Part shown: positions 1 to 7,984 of the stretch, piece after piece
Numbering within the stretch: position 1 is the first letter of the stretch
Layout of the letters: every line of letters begins with the position of its first letter
NCBI GenBank assembly: GCA_902463725.1
Contig: CABQGK010000008.1
Coordinates: 1-64,000 of the forward strand
Source of the DNA: an uncultured Sutterella sp.
GTDB taxonomy: Bacteria > Pseudomonadota > Gammaproteobacteria > Burkholderiales > Burkholderiaceae_F
Direction: 5' to 3'
Length of the DNA stretch: 64,000 nt
Notes under the pieces: model-generated
Told to the model about the DNA's origin: nothing
Seen by the model: the letters and a program-made list of their open reading frames with translations, nothing else
Databases searched by the model: none
Made by a program: the position numbers and the translations under genes

Positions 1-46
1 TGATAGTTGGTTGTATTTCCAGTGAAAGTAGGACATTGCCGGGCTT
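1..46 (+). rRNA. rrf: 5S ribosomal RNA, 3' end only
   Basis: The first 46 bases match the 3' third of bacterial 5S rRNA: a TGATAGTTGG segment, then GTGAAAGTAGGACATTGCCGG, the equivalent of the conserved GCGAGAGTAGG...CTGCCAGGC end. A strong terminator follows 10 bases later. The gene body lies left of the window, so a ribosomal RNA operon transcribed rightwards probably ends here. The exact 3' end is estimated from the expected pairing of the terminal GGGCT with the missing 5' end. Confidence 0.75.
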
Positions 47-54
47 TAAAATTG

Positions 55-90
55 AAAACCCCGTTACCAAGTGTTGGTAGCGGGGTTTTT
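55..90 (+). terminator. Rho-independent terminator of the rRNA operon
   Basis: AAACCCCGTTACCAA (56-70) pairs with TTGGTAGCGGGGTTT (74-88) with one G-T wobble and a 3-base loop, and the stem runs into a T tract. It lies directly after the 5S rRNA end. Confidence 0.9.
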
Positions 91-252
91 CATTATGTGC
101 GCCGCGTCTCGAGGTGGCTGCCGTACTTCCTCTGCCTATCTATGTCTGCGCTTACTTGCCAGCTCGTACTCAAACCGCTAAGTGTGCGCTTTCTCACGGT
201 ACACTTGATAGAATTGAAATCAAGTTAGTTTTTTGATCCAATTGGTGGTTTT

Positions 253-1656
253 ATGACGGATTCCCTCTTTGGCGATGACGACGCCCTTGCTCCGAAAAGC
301 ACAAAGAGTGCCGCGACTGCAACGGTTACGACACCGTTGCATCAACCCTTGGCAGAGCGCATGCGCCCACAGTCGCTTGATGAAGTGGTGGGGCAGTCGC
401 ATTTGCTCGGACCCGGTGCCCCTTTGCGCGTAGCCTTTGAAAACCATCGTCCGCATTCCATGATTCTTTGGGGGCCACCAGGTGTCGGGAAAACAACCTT
501 AGCCCGCTTGATGGCAACCGCTTTTGATATGCCCTTTGTGGCGATTAGCGCCGTGCTCTGCGGTGTGAAGGATATCCGTGAAGCGGTTGAGGCGGCTCAA
601 CATACCATGCAACTGACGGGAAAGTCTACGTTGCTTTTTGTGGATGAGGTGCACCGCTTCAATAAGAGCCAGCAGGATGCCTTTCTTCCCCATGTGGAAT
701 CGGGACTCTTTGTCTTTGTTGGTGCTACGACCGAGAATCCATCGTTTGAATGCGTGGGCGCGCTTCTGTCGCGTGCCATGGTTTATCAGCTCAATGGCCT
801 CAATGAAGAAGAGTCTCTGACGCTACTGAATCGTACGCTGGAGCGAGCATTCCCCAAACTTAACATGACCGACGAGGCTAAAGGCATTGTTGTTCAACTT
901 GCCGATGGGGATGCCCGTCGCCTTTTGAATGCGCTTGAGGTGACATGTACGATGGCCGAGGAGCGAAGCCTCGATGAGGTTGATGCGGCCTTTTTACGTA
1001 AGACTACTCCCGCAACACTGCGCCGCTTTGATAAGGGGGGAGATAATTTCTACGATCAAATCAGCGCGATGCACAAGTCTGTGCGCGGCTCGGATCCCGA
1101 TGCGGCGCTCTACTGGATGTGTCGCATGCTCGATGGTGGCGCTGATCCTCTCTACATTGCCCGCCGCATCCAGCGTATGGCCATTGAAGACATTGGGCTT
1201 GCTGACCCTCGAGCGACGCAGATCGCGGTGGAAGCGGCAACGATCTTTGAGAGGCTGGGTAGTCCCGAGGGAGAACTTGCGCTCGCCAACGCTGTGGTGT
1301 ATTTGGCTTGTGCTCCAAAGAGCAATGCGGTCTATAACGCTTATAACGAGTTGCGGAGCTTTTTGAAGAAAGATCTCTCACGCCCCGTGCCCATGCATCT
1401 ACGCAATGCGCCCACCAAGCTGATGAAGGAGTTGGGCTACCACGCGGGTTATCGCTATGCCCATGACGAGCCTGGCGCTTTTGCCGCAGGGGAAGTTTAT
1501 TTGCCCGAGGGTCTCGAAGGTAAAACTTGGTACCATCCAACGGATCGTGGGCTGGAGCTTAAAATTCGCGAGAAGCTTGCACACTTGCAAGCGCTCAATG
1601 AAGAGGCGGTCCGTCAAGGCAAGGGTCGAAGACGAGGACAAGGTAAGCCCGTGTAG
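253..1656 (+). CDS. rarA: Replication-associated recombination protein A (AAA+ ATPase)
   Basis: RarA/MgsA/WRNIP1-family ATPase (467 aa, close to the usual 440-450), acting at stalled replication forks and related to clamp-loader subunits. Visible motifs are Walker A GPPGVGKTT (residues 74-82), Walker B LLFVDEVHRF (127-136), sensor 1 GATTENPSF (157-165) and an arginine-finger-like LLSR (171-174). The C-terminal half carries the MgsA tetramerisation region. The ATG at 253 gives the family N-terminus; the ribosome binding site is weak. The next gene, serS, has its own promoter, so this is probably a single-gene unit downstream of the rRNA operon terminator. Confidence 0.95.
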   Translation: MTDSLFGDDDALAPKSTKSAATATVTTPLHQPLAERMRPQSLDEVVGQSHLLGPGAPLRVAFENHRPHSMILWGPPGVGKTTLARLMATAFDMPFVAISAVLCGVKDIREAVEAAQHTMQLTGKSTLLFVDEVHRFNKSQQDAFLPHVESGLFVFVGATTENPSFECVGALLSRAMVYQLNGLNEEESLTLLNRTLERAFPKLNMTDEAKGIVVQLADGDARRLLNALEVTCTMAEERSLDEVDAAFLRKTTPATLRRFDKGGDNFYDQISAMHKSVRGSDPDAALYWMCRMLDGGADPLYIARRIQRMAIEDIGLADPRATQIAVEAATIFERLGSPEGELALANAVVYLACAPKSNAVYNAYNELRSFLKKDLSRPVPMHLRNAPTKLMKELGYHAGYRYAHDEPGAFAAGEVYLPEGLEGKTWYHPTDRGLELKIREKLAHLQALNEEAVRQGKGRRRGQGKPV

Positions 1657-1752
1657 TAAAGCTTTACTAGCGGCCGAGCTTGTCGCGCGACTTGCGCCAC
1701 TTTCGTGTGGGCGTTGTCTCATGGCCGCAGGGTACTGTGCCTAGAGCACCAT

Positions 1753-1761
1753 TGTTATAAT
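1753..1761 (+). promoter_or_regulatory. Extended -10 promoter of serS
   Basis: TGTTATAAT is a perfect extended -10 element (TGn + TATAAT) about 155 bases before the serS start. No convincing -35 hexamer lies 16-18 bases upstream, as is common for extended -10 promoters. The leader to 1918 holds no ORF and no T-box-like sequence that I could see. Confidence 0.55.
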
Positions 1762-1918
1762 TCGTAATGATTTGGTGCGATTTGCGCCCCAAAAGACACA
1801 CACCCGTGTCTGCAAGAGAATTCTCTATGGTGCGAGCCGTATGCTCTGTGCCACGGCTATTTATTGTCAATAAACTTCAGCAACGGATCTGCTTGCTGGA
1901 GGACTAAAAGAGGTTTAT

Positions 1919-3232
1919 ATGCTCGATCCCAACATGCTGAGAAAGCAGCTCCCTGAAGTGGTGGCTCGTCTGGCCACGCGCGGCTTTGTTTTCCCAGAAG
2001 AAGAATTTAATCGTCTTGAAGCTGCCCGCAAAGCTGTGCAGGTGAAGACAGAAGAACTTCAGGCTCGCCGCAATGCGCTTTCTAAGCAGATCGGCATGGC
2101 TAAGAAAAACGGAGAAGATGCCACTGCACTCATGCAAGAGGCAGCAGAGTTGCCCGAGAAACTCGCTACGCTTGAAGCGGAACTTGCTGATATTCAGGCT
2201 AAGCTCAGCAACTTGATGCTGCGCATCCCGAACCTGCCCCATGAAAGTGTGCCAGTGGGTAAAGATGAAAGCGAAAACGTGGAGGTTCGCCGTTGGGGTA
2301 CCCCGCGCACGTTTGATTTTGAAATCAAGGATCACGTGGATGTCGGCGCACCGCTCGGCATGGATTTCGATACCGCTGCCAAGGAAGCTGGTTCCCGCTT
2401 CTGCTTTATGCGTGGCCAAATCGCTCGCTTGCACCGTGCGCTGGCGCAATTCATGCTTTACACGCACACCCATGAGCACGGCTACATCGAGTGCTACACA
2501 CCGTACATTGTTACGGCTTCCACGATGCAGGGGACGGGTCAGTTGCCGAAGTTTGAGGAAGACCTCTTCGCTGCGAAGAAAGGTGGCGCTTATGGCGAAG
2601 GCGAACAGATGTATTTGGTGCCTACCGCGGAAGTTACCCTTACGAACCAAGTTGCCGGCATGATGCTTAAGGCCAAGGATCTTCCGCTGCATGTGACCGC
2701 TCATACGCCTTGCTTCCGCTCGGAGGCCGGCGCTTATGGTCGTGACACACGTGGCATGATTCGCCAGCACCAGTTTGACAAAGTCGAGATGGTTCGTATT
2801 ACCCGCCCCGAGGATTCTTACCGTGAACTTGAAGAAATGACGCATAACGCGGAGATGATCCTGCAGAAGTTGGGGTTGCCGTACCGTGTGATCACGCTCT
2901 GCACGGGGGATATGGGCTTTGGGGCAACAAAGACCTACGATTTGGAGGTTTGGCTTCCCGCACAGAATACGTATCGTGAAATTTCGTCCTGCTCCAACTG
3001 CGAAGACTTCCAAGCTCGTCGCATGGGTACACGTTTCAAGGATGAAAATGGTAAGACTCAGTACGTGCACACGCTCAATGGCTCTGGTCTTGCCGTGGGC
3101 CGTACGCTAGTGGCTGTCCTAGAAAACTACCAAAACGCGGATGGCTCCGTGACGGTGCCAGAAGCGCTTCGTCCGTTTATGGATGGCGTTGAAAAGCTTG
3201 TTCCCTCTGAAGACGGGCTCTTCGCGCACTAA
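1919..3232 (+). CDS. serS: Seryl-tRNA synthetase
   Basis: Class II aminoacyl-tRNA synthetase charging tRNA-Ser with serine (437 aa, standard length). The N-terminal ~110 residues form the long coiled-coil arm that grips the tRNA variable arm. The catalytic part has class II motif 2 starting CFRSEAG (265) and motif 3 LNGSGLAVGRTLVAVLEN (386-403). The ATG follows AAAGAGGTTTAT, a usable ribosome binding site. A tRNA-Ser gene lies 80 bases downstream on the same strand, so enzyme and one of its substrates are genetic neighbours. Confidence 0.98.
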   Translation: MLDPNMLRKQLPEVVARLATRGFVFPEEEFNRLEAARKAVQVKTEELQARRNALSKQIGMAKKNGEDATALMQEAAELPEKLATLEAELADIQAKLSNLMLRIPNLPHESVPVGKDESENVEVRRWGTPRTFDFEIKDHVDVGAPLGMDFDTAAKEAGSRFCFMRGQIARLHRALAQFMLYTHTHEHGYIECYTPYIVTASTMQGTGQLPKFEEDLFAAKKGGAYGEGEQMYLVPTAEVTLTNQVAGMMLKAKDLPLHVTAHTPCFRSEAGAYGRDTRGMIRQHQFDKVEMVRITRPEDSYRELEEMTHNAEMILQKLGLPYRVITLCTGDMGFGATKTYDLEVWLPAQNTYREISSCSNCEDFQARRMGTRFKDENGKTQYVHTLNGSGLAVGRTLVAVLENYQNADGSVTVPEALRPFMDGVEKLVPSEDGLFAH

Positions 3233-3241
3233 AAAATGTTC

Positions 3242-3295
3242 GAGGAGGAATCGCGGGTTTGACAAAACCCGTTCCTTTCGGTAAGATTCCTCCTC
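3242..3295 (+). other. Nested perfect hairpin between serS and tRNA-Ser
   Basis: GAGGAGGAATC (3242-3252) is the exact reverse complement of GATTCCTCCTC (3285-3295). Inside it CGGGTTT (3254-3260) pairs with AAACCCG (3265-3271). There is no T tract, so it is not a simple terminator. It lies between the serS stop and the mature tRNA 5' end, so an RNA-processing or stabilising role in a joint transcript is possible but unproven. Confidence 0.7.
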
Positions 3296-3312
3296 TAGCC
3301 CTACAGGCACCC

Positions 3313-3403
3313 GGAAGGATGGCAGAGTGGTCGAATGCGCCGGACTCGAAATCCGGTATACGGTTATACCGTATCGTGGGTTCAAATCCCACTCCTTCCG
3401 CCA
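3313..3403 (+). tRNA. tRNA-Ser (anticodon CGA), CCA encoded
   Basis: A 91-base class II tRNA. The acceptor stem is GGAAGGA/TCCTTCC. The anticodon stem CCGGA/TCCGG (3340-3344/3352-3356) encloses loop CTCGAAA with anticodon CGA at 3347-3349. A long variable arm around 3357-3377 and T-loop GTTCAAATC follow, and CCA is encoded at 3401-3403. It reads UCG serine codons. The 3' end of tRNA-Ser genes is a frequent integration site for mobile elements, which fits the degraded sequence just downstream. Confidence 0.97.
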
Positions 3404-3649
3404 TAACCCTTTGTGGCACAAGCGTTTTCAAGTACTTTGAATATTCTTGTACTAAAATTTGTACAAGATTTCCCCTCTTTGATACTTCAGCAAAATCAAG
3501 GCTAAGCCCAGTATTTCCAAGGGGTTTCGCCGTCTTCTCAAAATCCCCAACTTCGGCAAATCTAGACAAAACTAGGCAGTCAACCTTATGGCAAACCTTA
3601 TGGCACTTTTTGCAGTGTGCCGTAGAGTAGTGATTAGGGGACCCATCAC
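3404..3649. other. Gene-free tRNA-flanking segment, possible relic of an integrated element
   Basis: No plausible gene is visible. The segment contains the inverted repeat CTTGTAC-8 nt-GTACAAG (3446-3467) and repeated short words (TTTGTGGCAC, CTTATGGCAAACCTTATGGCAC), of the sort seen as integrase arm sites next to tRNA attachment sites. I found no second copy of the tRNA 3' end, so no att pair can be drawn. Confidence 0.4.
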
Positions 3650-4066
3650 TTATTGAGTGCCTACTAGCAACGTAATCGGGATCAGTATTACCAAACACTC
3701 GACCTCATTTCGAAGGAAGGAGACTTGAATCCTGGGATTCAGTTTTTCCTAGAAGGTGTCGTTACCCAGTGCGAGAACAACATCGGCTTGCTTAATGAGA
3801 TGGTAGACCTTTACGAACGGAGTAAATCCTCATTTTCGAGCACGACGAACTCGTCGGTCGCTATTGCCATACTGGATTTCGTCTTTGAGTCTCCGATTTT
3901 TACAATCCCAGCCATTCAGCAGAAATATCCGAATATTTCGAAGCAAACGCTTGTCACGATAACGGCAAAGCTAAAAGATGCTGGCATTTTTGAACAAGTT
4001 TCTGTTGGGAAAGGAAGACGGCCGTCGGTCTATCGGTTCAACGAATTGGTGGACCTATTGTCGTAG
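3650..4066 (+). pseudogene. 3' remnant of a Fic-domain protein gene
   Basis: One frame reads LLSAY-stop-QRNRDQYYQTL, then SKEGDLNPGIQFFLEGVV. This is the typical end of the Fic fold (NRDEYY...EGDW..WL.FFLEGV), followed by the C-terminal winged-helix domain of Fic adenylyltransferases. A TAG interrupts the frame at 3665-3667, and nothing upstream encodes the HPFxxGNGR active site. The gene is therefore 5'-truncated and broken. A TTG at 3725 after GGAAGGAG could still start a 113-residue winged-helix peptide. It lies in the scar after tRNA-Ser, which suggests decay of a horizontally acquired segment. Confidence 0.75.
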
Positions 4067-4163
4067 CCTCCCTTGGTTTCACCGCGAGTGCATCATGGGT
4101 TGAGGTGGCCGCAGTAGGATGGTTAGGTGCCCAGTAACACTAGTGCCGCTTACGGCAGATTTT

Positions 4164-4239
4164 TTTGTGTCAAGTAAAACGCGTTCTAAGGTACACAAAA
4201 AATTTTGTGTCAACCAAAAGGCGTTTTAGTTGACACAAA
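4164..4239. repeat. Two tandem copies of a 36-bp palindrome
   Basis: Unit 1 (4164-4199) and unit 2 (4204-4239) are both 36 bp, start TTTGTGTCAA and end CACAAA, and are separated by 4 bases. In unit 2 the outer 11 bp TTTGTGTCAAC/GTTGACACAAA pair perfectly. In unit 1 the centre TAAAACGCGTT is conserved instead. Combining the two gives a fully palindromic 36-bp consensus. They lie 45 bases after the stop of the minus-strand amidohydrolase. They could be ends of a lost mobile element, binding sites for a dimeric protein, or a weak terminator (a T run follows unit 2 on the minus strand). Confidence 0.85.
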
Positions 4240-4283
4240 CTAGATGACCCAGCCCACAGTTTGAAGTGGGTAGCGTGACTCGA

Positions 4284-5690
4284 TCAGAGGGCGCGTACGC
4301 GCTCGATGGGTGCGGCGGGATCGACCACAATCGTACGCAGGGCGCGGCGCTTGAGCGAAGCCTCGCCGCGTTCGGTGCATATCACCGTTGCGCCGTGGCC
4401 GAGTAGTTCGCCTTGCCAGAGAACCTTACGTCCTGCGACGAAGGTTGCTACGGGTGACTGCGTGGCAAGATTGTAGACTGTGATGTCCGCATCAGCGCCA
4501 ACCGAGAGGTGCCCCTTCTGTTTCAGACGCAACATGCGTGCTGGGTTGAGTGAGGTCTTTTGCGCATACTCTGTGAGTGAGAGCACATCCAGTTTGACGA
4601 GCGAGAGTCCTTGCGAGAGCAGGACATTGCGCGGGATGCAACCGCCGTCCGTCGAGAGCGCGTCGACGACGAAACTGCTGTCTGCGCGCTTGGCCTGTGC
4701 AAGCAGAATACGTGGGATGGGTGGGTTGATGTTGAAGCTGCCGCCAACGTCGGTGTTATGAGCTTCCCAGTACTCGAGCGCTCGCTCGCCAGTCATGAGC
4801 TCGGAATAGCCTCCTGCGTCATAGACGGCAAAAGCTTTCTCCGCTAGTAGCGCAGCGCGTACGCCTGCTCGGTCTTCGGAAAAACCGAAAGCGCGCAGGC
4901 AGTTGCCAGTGACTTTCGACTGAATCCGCCCGTCCTCGCTACAGGTGAGCCGCGTACCGTTCTTGGGTGAAATGTAGCTTTCGCAAATGATGTTAGGGTT
5001 GGTTTTGAGTAGCTCAATCGCCTCCTGAGCCTCGGCAATATCGTTGCGGATCGCCCCACGGCAGTATGCGTTAATGTGGGCGAGGTGCAGTGGGTGGCCG
5101 CCTGCCATTTCAACAGCTTCACGCATGCCTTCAATATTGGAGCCATGCTCGCTCGTACCGGCGTGCCAAGCTACGTAGGCACGGTGCTCGAGGGCTGTCT
5201 GCACTAGCGTTGCGCTCACCGCTGGCGTAAGTGGATAGTGTCCACCAAGGAGTTTGACACCCAGTGCTCCGTCGTCGAGTGAGCGCTCAATCAGGGTTTG
5301 CATTTCTGAGCGCGACGGGGCGTTTGTTTGGAAGGTAAAGGGCGGGGAGGCAAATTGCAAAATCGCGATATTGAGACCCGCCCCATACGCGGGGATGTGC
5401 TCGAGCACATCGTCCAAAGGACCAGCCATATCGAGCGCGGTGGTTACGCCAGCTCGTGCGAGCATACGGTGTCCGAAGGGAGACCCCCACATGGTGCCTA
5501 AGTGCACATGGCTGTCGATGATACCAGGTTGGACCACGAGTCCGGTGAGATCAATCGTTTCACGAGCGGCTTCGTCGAGATCACGGCCAACCGCGGCGAT
5601 GTGACCATCGGCAATACCGATGTCGGCGATGCCATTGAGGTGATTGAGTGGATCGACAACGCGAGCGCCACGAAGAAGCAAATCAAGCAT
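4284..5690 (-). CDS. Amidohydrolase, dihydroorotase/hydantoinase-like, substrate unknown
   Basis: Metal-dependent hydrolase of the amidohydrolase superfamily (468 aa). HVH metal ligands are at residues 61-63, a probable carboxylated bridging lysine in GVKLLGGH (K146), further histidines in AWHAGTSEHG and PLHLAHINA (about 176 and 202-205), and a late aspartate in LSTDGG. It is most like D-aminoacylase/dihydroorotase-type enzymes acting on cyclic or N-acylated amides; the substrate cannot be read from sequence. I chose the ATG at 5690 (MLDLLLRG) because AGGA lies 8 bases upstream; an ATG at 5735 would add 15 atypical residues. It stands alone, with no transporter or pathway gene alongside. Confidence 0.85.
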   Translation of the reverse strand: MLDLLLRGARVVDPLNHLNGIADIGIADGHIAAVGRDLDEAARETIDLTGLVVQPGIIDSHVHLGTMWGSPFGHRMLARAGVTTALDMAGPLDDVLEHIPAYGAGLNIAILQFASPPFTFQTNAPSRSEMQTLIERSLDDGALGVKLLGGHYPLTPAVSATLVQTALEHRAYVAWHAGTSEHGSNIEGMREAVEMAGGHPLHLAHINAYCRGAIRNDIAEAQEAIELLKTNPNIICESYISPKNGTRLTCSEDGRIQSKVTGNCLRAFGFSEDRAGVRAALLAEKAFAVYDAGGYSELMTGERALEYWEAHNTDVGGSFNINPPIPRILLAQAKRADSSFVVDALSTDGGCIPRNVLLSQGLSLVKLDVLSLTEYAQKTSLNPARMLRLKQKGHLSVGADADITVYNLATQSPVATFVAGRKVLWQGELLGHGATVICTERGEASLKRRALRTIVVDPAAPIERVRAL

Positions 5691-6034
5691 GGTAGGAGTT
5701 CCTATATATTCGTCCATGGACGACGGCAACGTCATGCCGTCACCTCAGGAAGAAAACGGGTCTTTATCTTAGAAAAGTGTAGCGCAGCGCGACTTGGCGG
5801 GCTCAGCCACTTCTGCCTAGTTGTTTTGGCTTGCCTCGGTGTTATGTGCTTCAAAAGCTGGTACTGAGGCTTGCTCGTCGCTCAGGCCTGTGCGACAATG
5901 CCTGCCTTGCCCGCTGAGCACAAACGCTTCTCGTGGTGTTCCTCGGCAAAGGCCTCGATCCCAGCCCGTCATGCGTGCGCTTTTTCGTACAATAACGTCA
6001 GCTGCAATCTCCCGAGCACAAAGCGCCACACACT
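5691..6034. other. Divergent intergenic region, no gene seen
   Basis: About 340 bases separate the amidohydrolase and scpB starts. Short overlapping frames exist on both strands but lack ribosome binding sites and protein-like composition. Promoters for both flanking genes must lie here, but I could not single out a good hexamer pair. Confidence 0.5.
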
Positions 6035-6655
6035 ATGCCTGAATTAACGCCACAACTGGTTTTGGAAGCCGCTCTGTTAAGCGCGAAAAAACCGTTGCCT
6101 GTGCGAGAGTTGCGTCGTCTTTTTGATGATAGGCTCTCGGCAAAAACCATCAAGGAGCATCTCTCTGAGATCGAGAAGATGTGGGCATCGCGTGGGCTAC
6201 GGCTTGTGGAGCTCTCCAATGGTTGGCGCTTTCAGACGATTGATGAAGTGGGGCTCTACCTCGCTAAGCTTCAAGAAGAGCGCCCCGTGCGCTACTCTCG
6301 TGCAGCGCTCGAGGTATTGGCCATTATTGCGTACCGTCAGCCCGTCACGCGTGGCGACATTGAGGAGTTGCGTGGCGTCGCGGTCAATAGCAACGTGCTA
6401 CGGCAATTTGAAGAAAGAGGTTGGGTGGAGACGCTCGGGTATCGAGAGACGCCAGGACGCCCTGCACTGCTTGGTACCACTCGCCAGTTTTTAAATGATC
6501 TTGGGTTAAAGAGCCTTTCAGAACTTCCTGCGATGGAGGCAAACCCAGAACCAAATTTTGCGCTCGGAATCGGTTCGCTCTTCGATACGGAAGAGACGCC
6601 CGATGTGGCCGAGCAAGAGACGCTCCTAGAGGAGACAGAAGTTGAAACGAAATGA
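6035..6655 (+). CDS. scpB: Segregation and condensation protein ScpB
   Basis: Kleisin-associated subunit of the SMC-ScpAB condensin that helps compact and segregate the chromosome (206 aa, usual size). The tandem winged-helix pattern is clear: LVLEAALLSAKKPLPVREL near the N-terminus and ALEVLAIIAYRQPVTRGDIE in the second helix domain, then GRPALLGTT. The acidic C-terminal tail is poorly conserved, as is usual. scpA is not adjacent. The gene overlaps rluB by 14 bases, so the two are probably cotranscribed and translationally coupled. Confidence 0.95.
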   Translation: MPELTPQLVLEAALLSAKKPLPVRELRRLFDDRLSAKTIKEHLSEIEKMWASRGLRLVELSNGWRFQTIDEVGLYLAKLQEERPVRYSRAALEVLAIIAYRQPVTRGDIEELRGVAVNSNVLRQFEERGWVETLGYRETPGRPALLGTTRQFLNDLGLKSLSELPAMEANPEPNFALGIGSLFDTEETPDVAEQETLLEETEVETK

Positions 6656-7910
6656 TCGTGGCTTGTCGCGCAATGGCGACGGCCGTTACTCAGCCGATGG
6701 GAAACGCACACCGTTTCGTCGCCCGCAAAAGCGCGATGACCGTGCGCAGAGCGCTCAGCGCGCTCGGCTTTCTGCACCCGCTGAGGCTTTTAATGAAATG
6801 GCTGATGATGAACTCTACACAGGGTTTGCCGAGCGCCCGCTCGCGCTTGACATCATCGATCGGGCTCGCGCTGCCCAGCAGGGGGAGCTGCCTACGGAAA
6901 AGCTCCAAAAGATGCTTGCTGAGGCAGGGCTTGGTTCTCGCCGTGCAATGGAAGCACTGATTGCCTCGGGCACGGTGACGATTAATGGACGTACCGCAAC
7001 GCTTGGAGACCGTGTGAGCGCAGCCGATATGGTACGCATCGAAGGTCGACTCGTGCGGCGTCGCACGGAAATGGAGTCGACCCCGCGTGTTCTGATGTAC
7101 CATAAGCCCGCTGGCGAAATTGTTTCCCGTGACGACCCTGAAGGGCGTCCGAGTGTGTTTGCGGCGCTGCCGCGCATCAACGGCGCGCGTTGGGTTGCGG
7201 TCGGCCGTCTAGACTTTAATACCGAAGGCCTGCTGCTCTTTACCACCTCGGGGGCGCTTGCGAATCGCCTCATGCATCCGCGCTACGAAATTGAGCGTGA
7301 ATATGCCGTTCGTATTGTGGGCGAACTCGAAGCCGAAGAACTCCTTCAACTTCAAAAAGGGGTGGAGCTTGAGGACGGGATCGCGCGCTTTGATCTCATT
7401 ACCGATGAAGGTGGTACGGGCATGAACCACTGGTATCGCGTCCAGATCAAAGAAGGCCGCAACCGCGAAGTGCGTCGCCTCTTTGAAGCCGTGGGTAAGA
7501 CCGTGAGCCGCTTGATCCGTATTCGCTACGGTGCGGTCTCGCTACCGAAGACATTGCCGCGCGGGCGTCGTATGGAGCTCACTGCAGAGCAGGTTCGTGC
7601 TTGGATGCTCGAGCTGAAGCGCCAAGAAAAAGAGCTCGAACCACTGGCCGCGGAAAAAGCTGAGGAAAAGAAAGCAGAGAAAGCGCAGGCTCGCGTTCGC
7701 GCTCGCGCACAGGCGCAGAGGGAGCGCGCGCGGGACGAAGGGCGCGGTGCTCGAGCGCTCGCTGCGGGGCGCGAAGCACGTGCAGAAGAAACGAAGCGTC
7801 GCGCTCGGCGCTTTGCCGATGGGCAGAGTGACCGCACGGGGGTGCCCATGTGGGAGGCCCGTGATATGAGTGATCGACCGACGCAGAGAAAGCGTCCGCG
7901 TCGAAGCTAA
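6642..7910 (+). CDS. rluB: 23S rRNA pseudouridine synthase RluB
   Basis: Makes pseudouridine in 23S rRNA helix 89 (RsuA/RluB family). An S4 RNA-binding domain spans about residues 82-145 (KLQKMLAEAGLGSRRAMEAL), and the catalytic aspartate is D191 in GRLDFNTEGLLLF. The protein is 422 aa. A charged N-terminal extension of about 80 residues precedes the S4 domain, and an Arg/Ala/Glu-rich tail of about 110 residues follows the catalytic domain. Translation starts at TTG 6642, with GGAG 8 bases upstream inside scpB. The order scpB-rluB-rimP is typical of Burkholderiales. Confidence 0.93.
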   Translation: MKRNDRGLSRNGDGRYSADGKRTPFRRPQKRDDRAQSAQRARLSAPAEAFNEMADDELYTGFAERPLALDIIDRARAAQQGELPTEKLQKMLAEAGLGSRRAMEALIASGTVTINGRTATLGDRVSAADMVRIEGRLVRRRTEMESTPRVLMYHKPAGEIVSRDDPEGRPSVFAALPRINGARWVAVGRLDFNTEGLLLFTTSGALANRLMHPRYEIEREYAVRIVGELEAEELLQLQKGVELEDGIARFDLITDEGGTGMNHWYRVQIKEGRNREVRRLFEAVGKTVSRLIRIRYGAVSLPKTLPRGRRMELTAEQVRAWMLELKRQEKELEPLAAEKAEEKKAEKAQARVRARAQAQRERARDEGRGARALAAGREARAEETKRRARRFADGQSDRTGVPMWEARDMSDRPTQRKRPRRS

Positions 7911-7931
7911 TTCAATACGGAAAAAACGAAG

Positions 7932-7968
7932 AAAAAGCGCCCTTTGCACTTGCACAGAGGCGCTTTTT
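7932..7968 (+). terminator. Terminator after rluB
   Basis: AAAAAGCGCC (7932-7941) pairs exactly with GGCGCTTTTT (7959-7968) and ends in a T run, 20 bases after the rluB stop. Its loop and 3' arm overlap the -35 region and spacer of the promoter annotated at 7950-7978. Confidence 0.9.
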
Positions 7969-7978
7969 TCCCTAGAAT
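7950..7978 (+). promoter_or_regulatory. Sigma-70 promoter embedded in the rluB terminator
   Basis: TTGCAC (7950-7955), a 17-base spacer and TAGAAT (7973-7978) make a good housekeeping promoter. The predicted start is near 7985. It would transcribe the structured region and terminator up to 8268, and by read-through the rimP-nusA-infB genes. Confidence 0.65.
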
Positions 7979-7984
7979 CACGCC

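Noticed and set aside
3177..3698. Open frames across tRNA-Ser on both strands (MAEWSNAPDSKSG..., GVGFEPTIRYNRIPDFESG...)
   Set aside because: These are the well-known false proteins produced by translating tRNA-Ser and its flank. The tRNA structure is complete and explains the sequence.
3404..4260. Intact integrative element with attL/attR
   Set aside because: No integrase gene and no direct repeat of the tRNA 3' end were found; only relics remain.
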